64,000 nucleotides of DNA from Bemisia tabaci (lineage: Eukaryota > Arthropoda > Insecta > Hemiptera > Aleyrodidae): the NCBI RefSeq assembly GCF_918797505.1, contig NC_092797.1, positions 35,601,372 to 35,665,371 of the forward strand, read 5' to 3'. The translations under genes were made by a program, and so were the position numbers. Each line of letters begins with the position of its first letter. Positions within the stretch are counted from its first letter, which is position 1. The notes beneath the pieces are model-generated. The model was not told the DNA's origin and searched no databases. It saw only the letters and a list, made by a program, of their open reading frames with translations. Below, piece by piece: positions 33,724-44,929 of this stretch.

Positions 33724-35310
33724 GTGCTGATTTAAAATTTCACTAATCGGCCGGTAAGCTGCAGTTGCAGTGCAGCCTTAACAGGTAGCCAGTGAGAACT
33801 GATTATCTCTCGTGTAAGGAAGGTGACGTGTGTCCTACCTCATTTTTTAAATTTATTTTTTATTTTTGATGAGAATATCTGATCATTTCCATGATTATAG
33901 CGCGTGGAAAATACAAGTATTATTTCAACGGAAATGTGACGCGGCAACTTGGTATCAGGTGTAATCAGAGCGATACAAAAACAAAATATGACGGAGTAAA
34001 AACTTGATTTTCCATAACGGGAAGGCGCGTTACTTACAGAAACCGGGCATTACGTCACAGCTTATTTTTACTCTCAGCCCTATCCCAAACATCTGAATGG
34101 TTCATTTCGTACGATTTGGGCAAATAATTAACTCCGGCCAATCACTCATCACTTTCCTCATACGTTCATTCATAATTAATAATCTCCAACATCTCGATCC
34201 TCCCCGTTCGATTATTGTTTTGAAACTGAACCAGGCAAAATTTAAAAGCACGACTCACGAAAATAGGTCTCACCTAATTTTCCTTTTTTCCTATTTATAA
34301 CTTGTGTTCCCATAGCGGAACGCGTTAATAACAGAGGAGGGACGGCTGGAATGAACGCAGGCCAGGATGTAAACATCTAGACATGAATCATCTATTTACA
34401 TCGTCTCGTGTCAAAGGAAATAGGTTCTTTCTAAATGTTGAAAATTCGCGCGGTCCACAGAATGTAGATTCGTAAAATAGATCCTGTCTATCTGAATAGT
34501 CAATCGACCTACCGTTTGTTGTTTGTTTTCCCTCCGTTTGTTGTTGTGAAAATCTAGCCCGACTTCAAAAAATTCGGAATTTTCACGCTCAACCTATTCG
34601 AGAAAAAATAGACATAATTGTTGTTCCAAAAATTTACCGACAAAAAACAACAAACCTTGATATAAAATACGTTATCTTCAATGTTATTCAAAAAGTTTGA
34701 TTTGGTCGTACATATTACTTAGACAAATATTTTGAAAATGTCCCATGCAAAAATAAAAATGTTATCAAACGAATTTTTTTTTATTATTTTATTTTGGATC
34801 GGTTTTGAGTTTAGACTTTTCGTAGGAAAATTGTATCGCATCGCACATAAGTTTTGCTTATTATTATTACACATATATTATAATATTATTATAATATATA
34901 TTAATTATTACATAATTTTTGCTTATAATATTAATTAAGTTCATACTTATACTTGATCAAGTTCATAGTGTATCCTTGACAGTTTTTTTCTTGGCGTAGA
35001 AAGTTGGAATGAAATGGGGGGAAAATGTTTAAGAACTGCGACGTTCAAGACGTTGAATGTGTGGTATTTCCCATCTACACACGAATGTCTATCACTCAAA
35101 CATACCCAGTACTAATAAATATTACCGCAATTTTATAACTAAGCTAAGGCCATCGCTATAGTTCGCCAAGCGAAGATTTAACTTATGAGTGAAAATCGAT
35201 TTTCTGAAACTTGCAAATACGCTCTATTAACGTGTCGAGCACCCAATGCATGTGAACACAACTAGTCACTCTCAGAACCAAGAGCAAGACTCAAAAAAAT
35301 TGCCGCGTGT
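33724..35310. other. AT-rich spacer, no gene seen
   Basis: 34860-34940 is almost pure A/T (ATATTATAATATTATTATAA). Frames 34097-34300 and 34732-34938 are Ile/Leu/Phe/Tyr-rich products of base composition. Confidence 0.45.
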
Positions 35311-35410
35311 CATTTGGAACTATGTACACCATGACGTGAGCCCTGTTATGCATATATTCTCATGGGTCTCAGGGCTCATGTCTTAATGCACATAGTTCCG
35401 TTTGGCAGAA
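35311..35410. repeat. short hairpin element L, copy 1
   Basis: CATTTGGAACTATGTACACC and its inverse (GCACATAGTTCCGTTTGG) plus GTGAGCCCTG and CAGGGCTCATG form a stem of about 45 bp around GCATATATTCTCATGGGTCT. The same core occurs inverted at 35764-35893. Confidence 0.82.
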
Positions 35411-35763
35411 ATACATCCATTTTTAAGCGAGATGCGCCATTCAGCGGTCACGGAGCACGATCCATCATTTTGTAAGTTTGACAACCGTCTCTGACTCCGA
35501 ACCAGAATGAAGAATCCTCAAAGTTATGTCCGCGGCGTTAGTTGAAGAAACTGACGAAGTGTGGGCTCGAGTCCGTGTCATGAGCACTTTGTCCTAGACC
35601 GTGGACCGTGGCACGTGCAAAATTTACTCTTGACACACCTATCTCGCTCATTATTTCTGGACTATGAAGTAAGTGCATTGAGATAGCACCCACGCGGATC
35701 TCATATCCTGGGTCTCCCTGTAGTGCATCCAGTCCAGGCGGGGGATCTCGGTCGCGTCAAGGA
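35411..35763. other. spacer between two L hairpins
   Basis: Unique-looking sequence of mixed composition; no gene or repeat seen. Confidence 0.35.
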
Positions 35764-35893
35764 CATTTGGACATATTTCTGCCGAACAAAATTATGTGTA
35801 TTCAGACATGAGCCCTGAGACCCATGAGAATATATGCATAACAGGGCTCACGTCATAATGCACATAGTTCCGTTTGGCATAAATACGTCCATT
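35764..35893. repeat. short hairpin element L, copy 2
   Basis: ACATTTGGACATATTTCTGC pairs with GGCATAAATACGTCCATTT, followed by inner pairing of ACATGAGCCCTG with CAGGGCTCACGT. The core is the reverse complement of copy 1 at 35311, giving a larger inverted pair about 350 bp apart. The outer stem matches the hairpin at 32725. Confidence 0.82.
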
Positions 35894-35904
35894 TAACAAC
35901 TATT

Positions 35905-36158
35905 CTGCCGTGCTAAGGAAGAACGCCGTATGAACATTCGAGAGTTGCCAACTTTCCCTCGGTAAAATGTTCATTTTTAAGAAAAGTTATGAATGCTTTT
36001 TCTTTAAAATTTTCAGGAACTTTAGGTGAAATTGCGAACAAAATTATCGGAAAAATTGGAAGAAAAATATTCACAAATTTTCCCGAAGATTCGTGATTTA
36101 CCAACGGAAATTTGGCAACGCCTGAAGGTTCTTGTGGCGTTCTTCCTTAGCACGGCAG
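35905..36158. mobile_element. family A MITE, copy 6, with TSD
   Basis: CTGCCGTGCTAAGGAAGAAC and GTTCTTCCTTAGCACGGCAG ends, flanked by TATT on both sides (35901-35904, 36159-36162). It lies about ten bases from hairpin L copy 2. Confidence 0.94.
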
Positions 36159-36373
36159 TATTGCGCCCATGTAATCTTGGATTCTTTTTCGTATGCCATT
36201 GCTCCCAGCTATTAGGGCCTATCGTGGACTCCTATAACAGCACTAGTGGGGCTACTGAACACGCCTCTGTTCTAGGTTCCGGGACCTTTTTATGGTTTAA
36301 GGCCATTCTTGTTGACCCCACATCCAAAAACGAGTTATGGAATCGCGCTTATGTCGCTCTCTTCCCCGGCACG

Positions 36374-36601
36374 GACTGGAAAAAAAGTTGCGGAGTCCAG
36401 ACTCTTGAAAACAACGACAAGAACAAATATTCTTGATTCAATCGGGTTTTTGCTTGAATCACAAGGAAATCCGCTTAAATTAAGATCAGAGGCATGGTTC
36501 TCGAGGTAAGCAAAAATCCAATTGAATCAAGAGTATATTTTTTCTTGTCCATATTTTTAAAGAGTCTGGACTCTAGATCCTAGCAGCTTTTTTTCCCAGT
36601 G
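36374..36601. mobile_element. family B MITE, copy 1, 228 bp
   Basis: GACTGGAAAAAAAGTTGCGG and CAGCTTTTTTTCCCAGTG ends, with GAGTCCAGACTCTTGAAAAC inverted as AAGAGTCTGGACTCTAGATC. CG flanks both sides (36372-36373, 36602-36603), a 2-bp duplication. Interior TTGATTCAATCGG and AAATCCGCTTAAATTAAGA are family signatures. Confidence 0.9.
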
Positions 36602-37362
36602 CGTTTAGAGGCCACAACGCCATAAAGAAGTAGGTTAGGTTACTTTAGATTATCTTAGAAAAGGAGGAATTAGAATATTTCGAAAAAAACACGATTAGGC
36701 CTGGTCCGGTAAAGTAAGGTTAGTATATGTATGAATCATTTATAAAGGTTTCATGACAATACACACCAGACTTCAGTGTCCCTAAAACTATTGTCGCGTT
36801 TATATATGTGTGCATTGTATGAGGCATGTAGAATCAAAATGCACAAATTAACTTTTTCCAATTTTCAGGGAATCACAAAAAACTAACTTTTTTTGGCATG
36901 ATGTTTTTCCTTTCATCACGATCGTTGTGCATTTATCACGTTAACATCATGATGTGTGGCCAAAGTTAGTTTTTTTTTTCGAGATTCCATTTTCATGACG
37001 TGCTCGAGGCCCACACCCGCGACCCGCCGCCCGCGTGAAGTTTATTTGGACTACCGGAGGCGATGTTTTGGCGCTGAATCGCCCGAATTTCAAAGAAATC
37101 CGTCCATAAGCAGCGTTGTTCTCCATAGCTTGTATTCGATCTTGACCGCTTGTCAGTGATTTTTAGCGAGGAAGTATTCAATCGTTAGGCTTTTTAAACG
37201 GCGATGAAGTCGTTTATTTGTATTTGTTGAGCATATCGACACCAGATGCCAGACCGCGCTTGACGCAAACTTGAGCTCCTGGAATCGAGAGCCTGATGCC
37301 AAGTTAATCCGATATCGCGCGGTCAAAGTTGTAGGTCCAGTTTCACCGACTTCGGGTCCTAT
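36602..37362. other. spacer, no gene seen
   Basis: AAAACTAACTTTTTTTGGCA at 36878 and its inverse GGCCAAAGTTAGTTTTTTTT near 36960, with ATCACGATCG and CATCATGATG between, form a small inverted pair (about 36866-36990), possibly another foldback. No credible frame. Confidence 0.4.
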
Positions 37363-37938
37363 GGGCCGTCCCTAAATTACGTACAGTAGCGGAGCTTGAA
37401 TGATCGAGTATCGATTTTTCCGAATTTGAAGCTATGGTAAGGAGTCGGTTATTGAGGTGTTCGTTCCAACACCCTGTTTAGCGATCCTTTTCCATGGGTT
37501 TACATGGCAGATCGATCGATGTACCGGAAAGCAACCCACGCCACTAATAACGTAACGATAAATTTGTGGTTTTTCACACGCTCCTTTTACCCCCCCCCCC
37601 CCCCCGCCCTATAACGCCGTGGTAGGCCCCTCTCAAAATTACGTGACGCTTGCCCGGCCCCCCTCCTCCCATTTCGATGAAAAATAATCTAAATATCACG
37701 TGACATTTTTTGGACGGAAGTCCGTTTATATTTAGCGAGGAAAAGTGAAAGTATTGCCGAGAATATTTTCGAGATTTTTAAAATTTCTAGAGACAACTGA
37801 CGAAAAATTCTATGGGAAATCGAAAAAGAAAATCACTTAAACTCGTTACGTAACGCTTCGCTTCATACCCCCCCCCCCCCATCCTAACGCTGGCAAAGAC
37901 CCCCAACTCCCTTGGAGCGTTACGTTATTTAGGGACCC
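37363..37938. mobile_element. family J element, interrupted by D
   Basis: GGGCCGTCCCTAAATTACGT at the left and ACGTTATTTAGGGACCC at the right are inverted. The interior has ACGTAACG words and C-runs at about 37593-37607 and 37869-37880. A family D element (37384-37546) splits the left TIR; without it the sequence reads CCTAAATTACGTAACGATAA. A related element is at 50341. Confidence 0.78.
37384..37546. mobile_element. family D hAT-like MITE nested in J
   Basis: CAGTAGCGGAGCTTGAATGA start and CAACCCACGCCACTA end. Flanks ATTACGTA (37376-37383) and ATAACGTA (37547-37554) are an 8-bp duplication with one mismatch, made from J terminal sequence, so D inserted after J. Confidence 0.9.
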
Positions 37939-37974
37939 TATCATAATTGACCTACATTATAGATGAGGACGCGT

Positions 37975-38470
37975 CAGAAATCGGAACAAAGAGAATTTAA
38001 AGAAAAAGGAGCTGAAGGAGAGGAAGGAAAACGAGGGTAAGGAAAAAGGTAGAAGAAGAAGGAAGAAGAAGAGGAATAACGGGAGGAAAAATGTGAAGAA
38101 CAGACTGAAAAGAGGAGATGAATAGGAAAGAAGAGAAATTTGAGGAAGATAAAAAACATAGAGGAACAAGAAAAACTAGAAGAACAAGAAGGAACAATGG
38201 TAAATGGAGGAGAAGAGTTGGTGGAACAGTAACACAATAAGATTATAAATGCGAGGAAGGGCAAGAAAAGAGGAGGCGAAAGAAACAAGAGAGGAAGAAG
38301 GACAGGGAAAAAGGGTAGAAGAAGGAAAAGGAAGAAAAGAAAGGGAACTAAAGGGAAAAGGTAAGAAGAAGAAGAGAAAGAATAAACAGAGGGAGAAATA
38401 TTTCTTTCTTCTTATGTATTCTCTTTTACTTCTCTTCTACGTCGTCCTTCCTCTTGCTCCTCATCTTTGT
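37975..38470. repeat. purine tract followed by pyrimidine tract
   Basis: After GAGGACGCGTCAGAAATCGG, about 420 bp of A/G-rich sequence (GAAGAAGAGGAATAA-like words) is followed by C/T-rich 38400-38470. Long frames on both strands (37974-38288 minus, 38249-38503 plus) are Ser/Phe/Leu or Lys/Glu/Arg low complexity and are not genes. Confidence 0.85.
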
Positions 38471-38479
38471 CCTCCGACT

Positions 38480-39822
38480 CGGATCACTAAGACTCGACTC
38501 TAGAGGGCCCTAGTCTGTCAGACTAGAATTTATACATCACGGCCTACTGTTTGACCTTAGCGAAAGATCGCCACGTGATTCGCGGAATGATTTTTTTCTA
38601 TCGTCTCCTACAATCTGAGAGTGGAAATTTAAAATCTGCCCGGCGCCACGTAAGTGATTCGAGGATTGTGCAACTGCCTTTCGCTTATTTAACACCAACC
38701 TCGAGCCTAAATAATAACGCCTTTTTCCCCATGATTAAGACCAAAAGCTGAGACAATCTTTCCATGATAATTCCACGAAGTGAAATTCTAGATCCTCTAT
38801 GCGCCGATGATTTCCTTGCACTAACTTCACAACTCTCGTCGGAGCTCAACAGGTTTTCAATTTACACGTTTTTTATGCGTCGGTGAAATTTATTTTTCTG
38901 GCAGGTTAATGCACAAATCAATGCTTTAAGTTCTTCAGGTTTTGATGGTGAATTGGTCCGTCAGAGGAATCTTTAACTTTTACGAATATGAATTTCACGG
39001 CACGTGAAATATAGCGTGCGGGTTCTAAAAAAAAAAAAAAAAAAAAAAAAACTTGTCTTCATATGGACCATTGATTCGATAGGATTCTGGCAAACTTTAC
39101 GTATTCCCCCTCCCCAATACACTTGTCAGTGTGTACACCGTCTCCGACCAGATCTCGTGTGTGGAGTTCGAAGGACCCATATCGTGCCGTCAGCCACTCA
39201 TTGGTGGCGCCGGTTCTCTGCACGTCACGATGACGTCATTTGAACGTTGTCCGTACGTGAGACGCATCGATTTTTTCATTGCGTCGCTGTTTCGAACATG
39301 AACAACCAGCATTTGGTGTCCATATTCTCAGAGGTTTTTAAGGCAAGAGGGGTCGCCATCTGGTGTTGTGGTAGGACGAGGCTCAGAAACCTCAGCTTAA
39401 ATCGTGTGGAGGCTTTAGAGTCGAATAATCTAATTAATTAGTATCCTATTTTATACCGCGTTACTGCATGGGATAGAATAAATTTACGTGAAAATGGACC
39501 GCAATGCAAGGTAGGGAATTAAGTAATAAAAATCCCAGGTTTCCTCATCAAAATTTTACGCAGAGCATGGCTGAAACGTCGGAATTGTTCAAATTCAATT
39601 CATTGATGAGAAATCGGGTTGCTGTCTCTTTAACAATCCTACTTTCTCATTCATCATTTTATTTTCTTCCTACTCTCAAAGAAATTAAAAATTACTTGCT
39701 TAAAATATACCTCTTATATAGATTATTTCTGTGTTTTTTTTTTTACGACGGAAAGATTTGTGAGTATGCTGAATTTTCTTGACTACAGTTTATACTTTGA
39801 ATCAGAGTAATATTACTTACAG
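38480..39822. other. spacer with a 25-A run; weak coding-like remnant
   Basis: 38752-38852 reads in one frame as an acidic, helix-like peptide (ending L-T-S-Q-L-S-S-E-L-N-R) and 38905-38973, after a good acceptor (TTTTTCTGGCAG), reads V-N-A-Q-I-N-A-L-S-S-S-G-F-D-G-E-L-V-R-Q-R-N-L then stop. The only GT-AG intron between them (38853-38904, 52 bases) does not keep the frame, so I treat this as chance or a remnant. A run of 25 A lies at 39027-39051. Confidence 0.3.
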
Positions 39823-40055
39823 ATGGCTAAGGAGAATACCGCCCATCTGCAAACTGACGATTTTACAGGTCAAAGGAAAGACATGGCAATTTTTGTAATT
39901 TTGAAGGTTGGGTTTGCAATTTTTTATACATTACAGGGTCACTACAGCGCTCCCATGTGAAATTGGAAAATCCTAAAAACGTCAGTTTGTTACTTTATAT
40001 TTTACGCACAGAATGCGGTTATAAGTCGCCAACTCATTTTCGCCAAAATTTCCAG
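39823..40055. repeat. dispersed repeat U, copy 2
   Basis: Same word order as 19281-19507 (GGCTAAGGAGAATACCGCCC, CATCTGCAAACTGACGATTT, CCATGTGAAATTGGAAAA, CCAACTCATTTTCGCC). Class of element unknown. Confidence 0.65.
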
Positions 40056-41540
40056 TTACAAAATATAAAACGTCTTCCTAACAGAGAAAAACATTTACCG
40101 TCAAGTCTAAATGTTAATTCTTTTAAACGCGGGCGACGAATTTTCTTGTCGTTCCACGATGTTTGCTCATTTTTTGCGACTCTAGGGCCTTAATATTGCT
40201 TCAAGGGCCGTTCCTATTTCTTTCGCTGCATCAGAAATTTGTATCAAGTGTTCAGATACTGTGGTTGACATGTTTTAAGCCCCCGCAATCTGAAATTCTC
40301 CTCTGACAAGTCTTAATTTTAAGTCGTTTTGCCCCTGAAGCCGTGAAAATGACGATATTTTAAAATCAACGATCAGAGGTGGAGATCGAGGAAGGAGTCG
40401 GTGGTGTTGATTCGAATGCTGAGAAGACTTTCCGAATGAGAAAAAAAATAACGTTAAATAGTTCACTATCTAATAACAAGGGAAAAGTGAGAGAGTGTAT
40501 GGTAATCCGTACGAAAAAAAGTAAAATCTGCGCATTTCCACCTTTTTTTCTCCTCCTAAATTTGAATTTTTCAAGTCAACTCAGATGAAGTGATTTTCAG
40601 CAGCCCACATTCGAATACAGTTCGCTGTTTTCCTCCAACGAATACAAATCAAGTTGTGAGCTCATCTTGTTAGCCGTCAAAGAATTTAAATCTACTAATA
40701 TTTCATCCCTGGGAAAGTATTAAGCGTATTCGAGTTTCGTTCGCTCGTGGTAAAGACACGAGCTTTATCGAAGGTGTCAAGAACTTCCTAATATATTCTC
40801 GCACTTAAGTTCTTCGGCGAAAAGATTACGACTGATGAATCGTAATGCATACGCTTACAAGTTACCGATATTCAATGAATATTGAATTGAACGAGGATAA
40901 TTTATCCTACAGTTTTACCATGCCTTTGGATGACACTTACTCAATTCAGATAATGACTCACCCTTATTTTTAATGATAATGGTGGTCATTCTTTCTTAAG
41001 AGTTTTAAATGTGTGCGCATTTACAAAGAATAAGCCAAGTAACTCAGGGAATTCATTGTAATTAGATATATTTCGCTTAAATATATCCAAATGTTGTAAA
41101 AGATAATAATTAGTAGAATTTCAGATATCCAAGCCGCAGCTTTTTTCCGCGTTCATATCCAAGTAAACATTTATGACTGTGCCAAGGAAAAACTACCACG
41201 CCAGTGATAGTATTATAAGTTCCCGATTTTACTGATTGTTTATTTTCTTAATCAATTTATCGTCTTGTCTCTCAGTCTCGATTTTCTCAATACTAATACC
41301 CAACCGAATTTTTTATTTTTTTTTAAAAATATTTTAAAATGAAAATTTAAAATATGTTCTTGTTTTTTACCTCGTGTTTGGCTCAATTTTCTTATTTTGA
41401 AGCCTTCCTACGACGATAGTTTGAAAATTACTGTTCAAAAATTTAGTTTTCAACTGTTACCTTTAGCTGCGACATTTTTTTATTTAAATATGAATGAAGT
41501 ATTAAAACGTTAAATGGGAAAGAGCAACGATATTTTGGGT
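40056..41540. other. spacer, no gene seen
   Basis: AT-rich, no recognised repeat. The plus frame 40379-40588 begins with an acidic stretch (M-E-I-E-E-G-V) but becomes Phe/Leu-rich and has no supporting signals. Confidence 0.4.
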
Positions 41541-42200
41541 AAGTGGCTCCAAAATTGGACCGAGTTCATCAGAGAGGAACCAACCCACATTAAGTTGAAA
41601 CTGAATGAGAAGAAGAGGTTGAAAGTTTTATTCCTGCATAAGGCTCAATTTAGAAAATAAACTTTAACACGGACTTTTTTTCTCGACTTTTAGCTTTTGG
41701 CAGGGGAATATATGAGACTAGCAGGGTGTCTACAAGTCCGGAATTTCCGGAAAGTCCGGAAATAGTACTGATTTTTTAAGGGCGGTCCGGAAGTACTGAA
41801 AAAGTGCGGAAATTCCGCGAAAGGGTCCGGATTTTTTTTAATTTTTTGTCATTTTTGTCGCAATTTCAGATTTTTGAAATTTTTCGAATTTCGTCAAATG
41901 GAGGTGCTGAAAAAGTACGGAATTTTTCTGTCGGAGGAGGTACTGAATTTCTTGATGAGGCACTGAAAAAGCACTGTAAAAGTACTTATTTTTGATCAGC
42001 CTGTTTTAGTAGACACCCTGGACTAGTGGACTCAAAAACTTTCCACCACTATTAACACAGACTACTTTTTTTTCTCGACTTTGAGCTTTTGGCAGGGGAA
42101 TATGTGAGACTAATGGGCTCAAAAACATTCTTAACTCAATTTTTCCGAAAATGTGGGTTGGTTCCTTTCTGACGATCTCGGTCCAATTTGTGGATCCATT
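41541..42200. mobile_element. family W element with internal duplication and C insertion
   Basis: AAATTGGACCGAGTTCATCA then GAGAGGAACCAACCCACATT at the left is inverted at the right as AATGTGGG-type sequence, TTGGTTCCTTTCTGA and TCGGTCCAATTTG. Inside, a block reading TCTCGACTTT(T/G)AGCTTTTGG to GAGACTA(G/A)TGG occurs twice (about 41685-42035 and 42076-42120); the first is split by the C element. W right ends recur at 50261-50322 and 57118-57183. Confidence 0.75.
41722..42020. mobile_element. family C element, copy 3, with 6-bp TSD
   Basis: CAGGGTGTCTACAAGTCCGG and TTAGTAGACACCCTG ends; GACTAG flanks both sides (41716-41721, 42021-42026). The neighbouring duplicate at 42100-42125 shows the unoccupied version GAGACTAATGGGCTC, confirming the borders and the 6-bp duplication. 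Confidence 0.93.
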
Positions 42201-43133
42201 CTCATTTTGTGGCCGTACATCCGCTAGATGTTGGCTCTTCCTCTCCGTGCATCTTTGAACTTCTCACTCGCCTGTGGTTACTTTGTTCCTTGGATGAAGA
42301 GAGGTGTTGAAAACGTACTTTGGGAGCTCGCGCTAGACTCAAATTGTGCGAACTTTCACCTTTCTAGCGCTTTTAGCGGAGGCGCTTCGCCGGCCTCAAA
42401 GGGGGCCGACGGCCGCTCCGCGCCGCGCCGGTGTGTCGCGTGGGAACGCATGCCAGAGCCACGTGTGGTAATCTTTGCCAGACTTGCGCGGCATTTTTAC
42501 AGTTCTCTTAAATTCAGTCCTTGATGCTTCTATTCTCGTTCTAAAGAGAGCATAAAACCGTTTCACAATGAGTGTCCCATGTCCCCACGACGACGCCTAC
42601 CTTCCGTTCCAAACTCCGCGCCCCCCCTTCCCCCCCTGCCCCGCCCCCTCCGACGTGCATTTTTGTTCTCTCCTTTTTATGTCTCGAGTAACTTCTTTTT
42701 TCGTAAGTTGATGTCATTTCCGCGTTCACCCGTGTCTTGCACGCGACTCTTACCCTCCCTCATTTATTCGCTGTTTTCTAGCACCCCCGCGAAGTTTGTA
42801 TCGCCATCTCCTCCCCCTAGCGGATTTCGTCGCTGTTTCCCACGTGTCGTGAGGCAGATTATTCTCTTTATTTCCTCCGTCTTAGACTTAAAGACGTTCC
42901 CTACGTTTTCTGCAGAGATTTCTTTCAAATTGCCGTACTAATTGCCGCCAATTCAAGTGCAGGAATTTTAATTAACCGAAGAGTTCTCAGAGATGCCAAT
43001 GAATGCAATTGCTTTACGGTGTGGCTTCTAAAGAGTCACATCTTGTCGTTTTCCAAACGAGAGAACGGAACTCTATTCTGAAGCAGCAAAATTTGCTCAA
43101 AACATGCAGTTTTAAGGCCAAAATATGAGAGTG
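42201..43133. other. spacer with GC-rich core, no gene seen
   Basis: 42355-42440 is strongly GC-rich with GGCGCTTCGCCGGCC and GCCGCTCCGCGCCGCGCCGG and is partly self-complementary. 42600-42660 is C-rich. Frames 42228-42524 and 42579-42941 follow composition and have no domain. Confidence 0.45.
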
Positions 43134-43206
43134 CTTGTGAAAGCAGAGATGCATTTCTTGTGAAAGCAGAGATGCATTACTTGTGAAAGCAGAGATGCAT
43201 TTCTTG
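43134..43206. repeat. 23-bp tandem repeat, three copies
   Basis: CTTGTGAAAGCAGAGATGCA plus TTT or TTA is repeated at 43134, 43157 and 43180, followed by CTTG of a fourth. No spacers, so it is a minisatellite and not CRISPR. Confidence 0.95.
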
Positions 43207-44097
43207 GTTGCGGTGTCTCAGGATTCTCGATAACGTTTCATTCACCAAGATTGAAGCAAATCCATGAAATCCGTTCAAACTTCTACTGATTTTTTTTTTA
43301 TTATTTTACAATTCTGATCACTAAAAATTCCAGAAAATTCTCCCAATAGTTTCCTCTCTTAAATATAAATTAGCAGTGAAAATTCTAACCGCGCAACCGA
43401 GAAATGTCCTCTCTGCACCCAACATCTCAATTCCTGTCGTCCCAAAGTTTGCTAATTTTTGCGTTTATCACAAGAACAATCGATACAATTTTCAGTCAGA
43501 GGTGTCCCACAGATTCTTGGTAAGCATAGAGTTTGTGAGGGAAACATCACAACCGTGAAATCTATATAGTTACGTTCTTTCGTCTGGAATGGAACATTTA
43601 TCAGCTTTCGAAGATTATTTTTCCAATGTCGCATCACGTCATCATATGTTTAATTGACCGAGACATTTTATCCACGTGTTATTATGAAGACGTGCTTGAC
43701 GAATCTGGCATAAAAATGTCTACCTTTTCTTTTCGTCGAGCTGTTGGCAATACTGTATGCCATAGTTAGTAGTTGTCACACTAACTTTCTCAGTCGTTGC
43801 TGCTCATGCGTTCAGTTTAATCGATTGGCAGCCATGCCAACTAAATCATTGTCCGTTCTACTGTTTTCAATCGCATTGTCTTCAGTAGTCATAAGAAAGT
43901 GACATATCTCCTTTTTATTTTGCCGAGCGCAGGATCTACCGGATTTGGCACGATTTGATGTTACGTATCAAATTTTTATTTATTTTACAGAGTTATCTTT
44001 TATTGTGTGTTTCTCTCAACAATTTGCGAACGCATGTAAGAAATATTTAGATCATTTTCTCAGTAATAATAATTTAAATTTTCTTGTTTGATTTCAG
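43207..44097. other. spacer, no gene seen
   Basis: Includes TAGTTACGTTCTTTCGTCTG at about 43567, like the right end of the element at 31384. Otherwise unique-looking AT-rich DNA. Confidence 0.4.
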
Positions 44098-44165
44098 GTA
44101 AGATACACTGAATTTCATATGATACCTCAAATCCTGCATGAGACTTTTGCCTCTCGAATACCAAG
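44098..44165 (+). other. possible 68-bp exon (tentative)
   Basis: Bounded by TTTCTTGTTTGATTTCAG upstream (T-rich tract and AG) and by CCAAG then GTAAGATT downstream (near-perfect donor). Only one of three phases is open and it reads V-R-Y-T-E-F-H-M-I-P-Q-I-L-H-E-T-F-A-S-R-I-P, natural in composition. The neighbourhood is not repeat-derived. No family is recognised, and a 68-bp chance hit cannot be excluded. Confidence 0.3.
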
Positions 44166-44630
44166 GTAAGATTCAGTTCTAATGCCTCTCACGGAATCTT
44201 GATGAGAATCAATATTTGGAGAATTTTCAGGTGTTTGAAATTTGACGAATTTCATATCTAAGTCAAATCTATTGGTAATTGAATTGAACACGAGGATACC
44301 TTTGGCTCAAAAGTTGAACAATTATTGGAGCAGCTATAATAAAATGATCTAATCTGCTAAAATGTACGCGTTTAAATGGGAAATGCCGCCAGATGACGTC
44401 ACCATGCGGTACATTTTCTCACTTTTGAACCTATTTTTATACTATTTTCCACACCAAAACAAAGTTATGAAAAATACTGCAAAATCAGCTCTTAAAGCAC
44501 CCTAAGATGACGCAAAGAAGAATTTCCGTGCAAATTCTCCCAAGTTGATGGAAGTCTAGCCTGTCTAAGGTAGCTCTCCGTAAGATTAGCTTGCAAAGAA
44601 ATTTACCCCATTTTGCAATTAGAGTCCCCT
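44166..44630. other. spacer, no gene seen
   Basis: AT-rich non-repeat sequence downstream of the tentative exon; would be intronic if that exon is real. Confidence 0.35.
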
Positions 44631-44929
44631 TATACTGAGAGTTGAGACAACGCGACTTGTTGATTTCATAAACGGAAATGAAGATTACACAAATCGGACG
44701 TTTGCTGTAATCTTTGATCAACCCATTTCCGAATTCCTGTCTCCATTCCCACTTTCGTTTCATTTGTTCCTTGCCGTACCTCTTATTTCCCGGTCCATTC
44801 CAGTTTATAATCTTTGCAATTGGTGAAACTGTAATCTTTATTCCCGTTTGTGACACTGTGAAGTCCTAAAATACGGAAACCAATCAGAAATGGATTCGCA
44901 TTGTCTTAACTCTCAGTAAAGGGACTCAA
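44631..44929. mobile_element. family F element, copy 2
   Basis: TAGAGTCCCCTTATACTGAG and AACTCTCAGTAAAGGGACTC ends are inverted. Interior AATGAAGATTACACAAATCG, ATTCCAGTTTATAATC and TTTGTGACACTGTGAAG match copies 1 and 3. The minus frame 44485-44856 lies mostly in the element. Confidence 0.85.

Noticed and set aside
38752..38973. Two-exon coding remnant with a 52-base intron
   Set aside because: Both pieces read well in the same frame, but the only GT-AG intron shifts the frame and the donor (GTTTTC) is poor.
43134..43206. Possible CRISPR array
   Set aside because: The 23-bp units are directly adjacent without spacers; a minisatellite in a eukaryotic genome.
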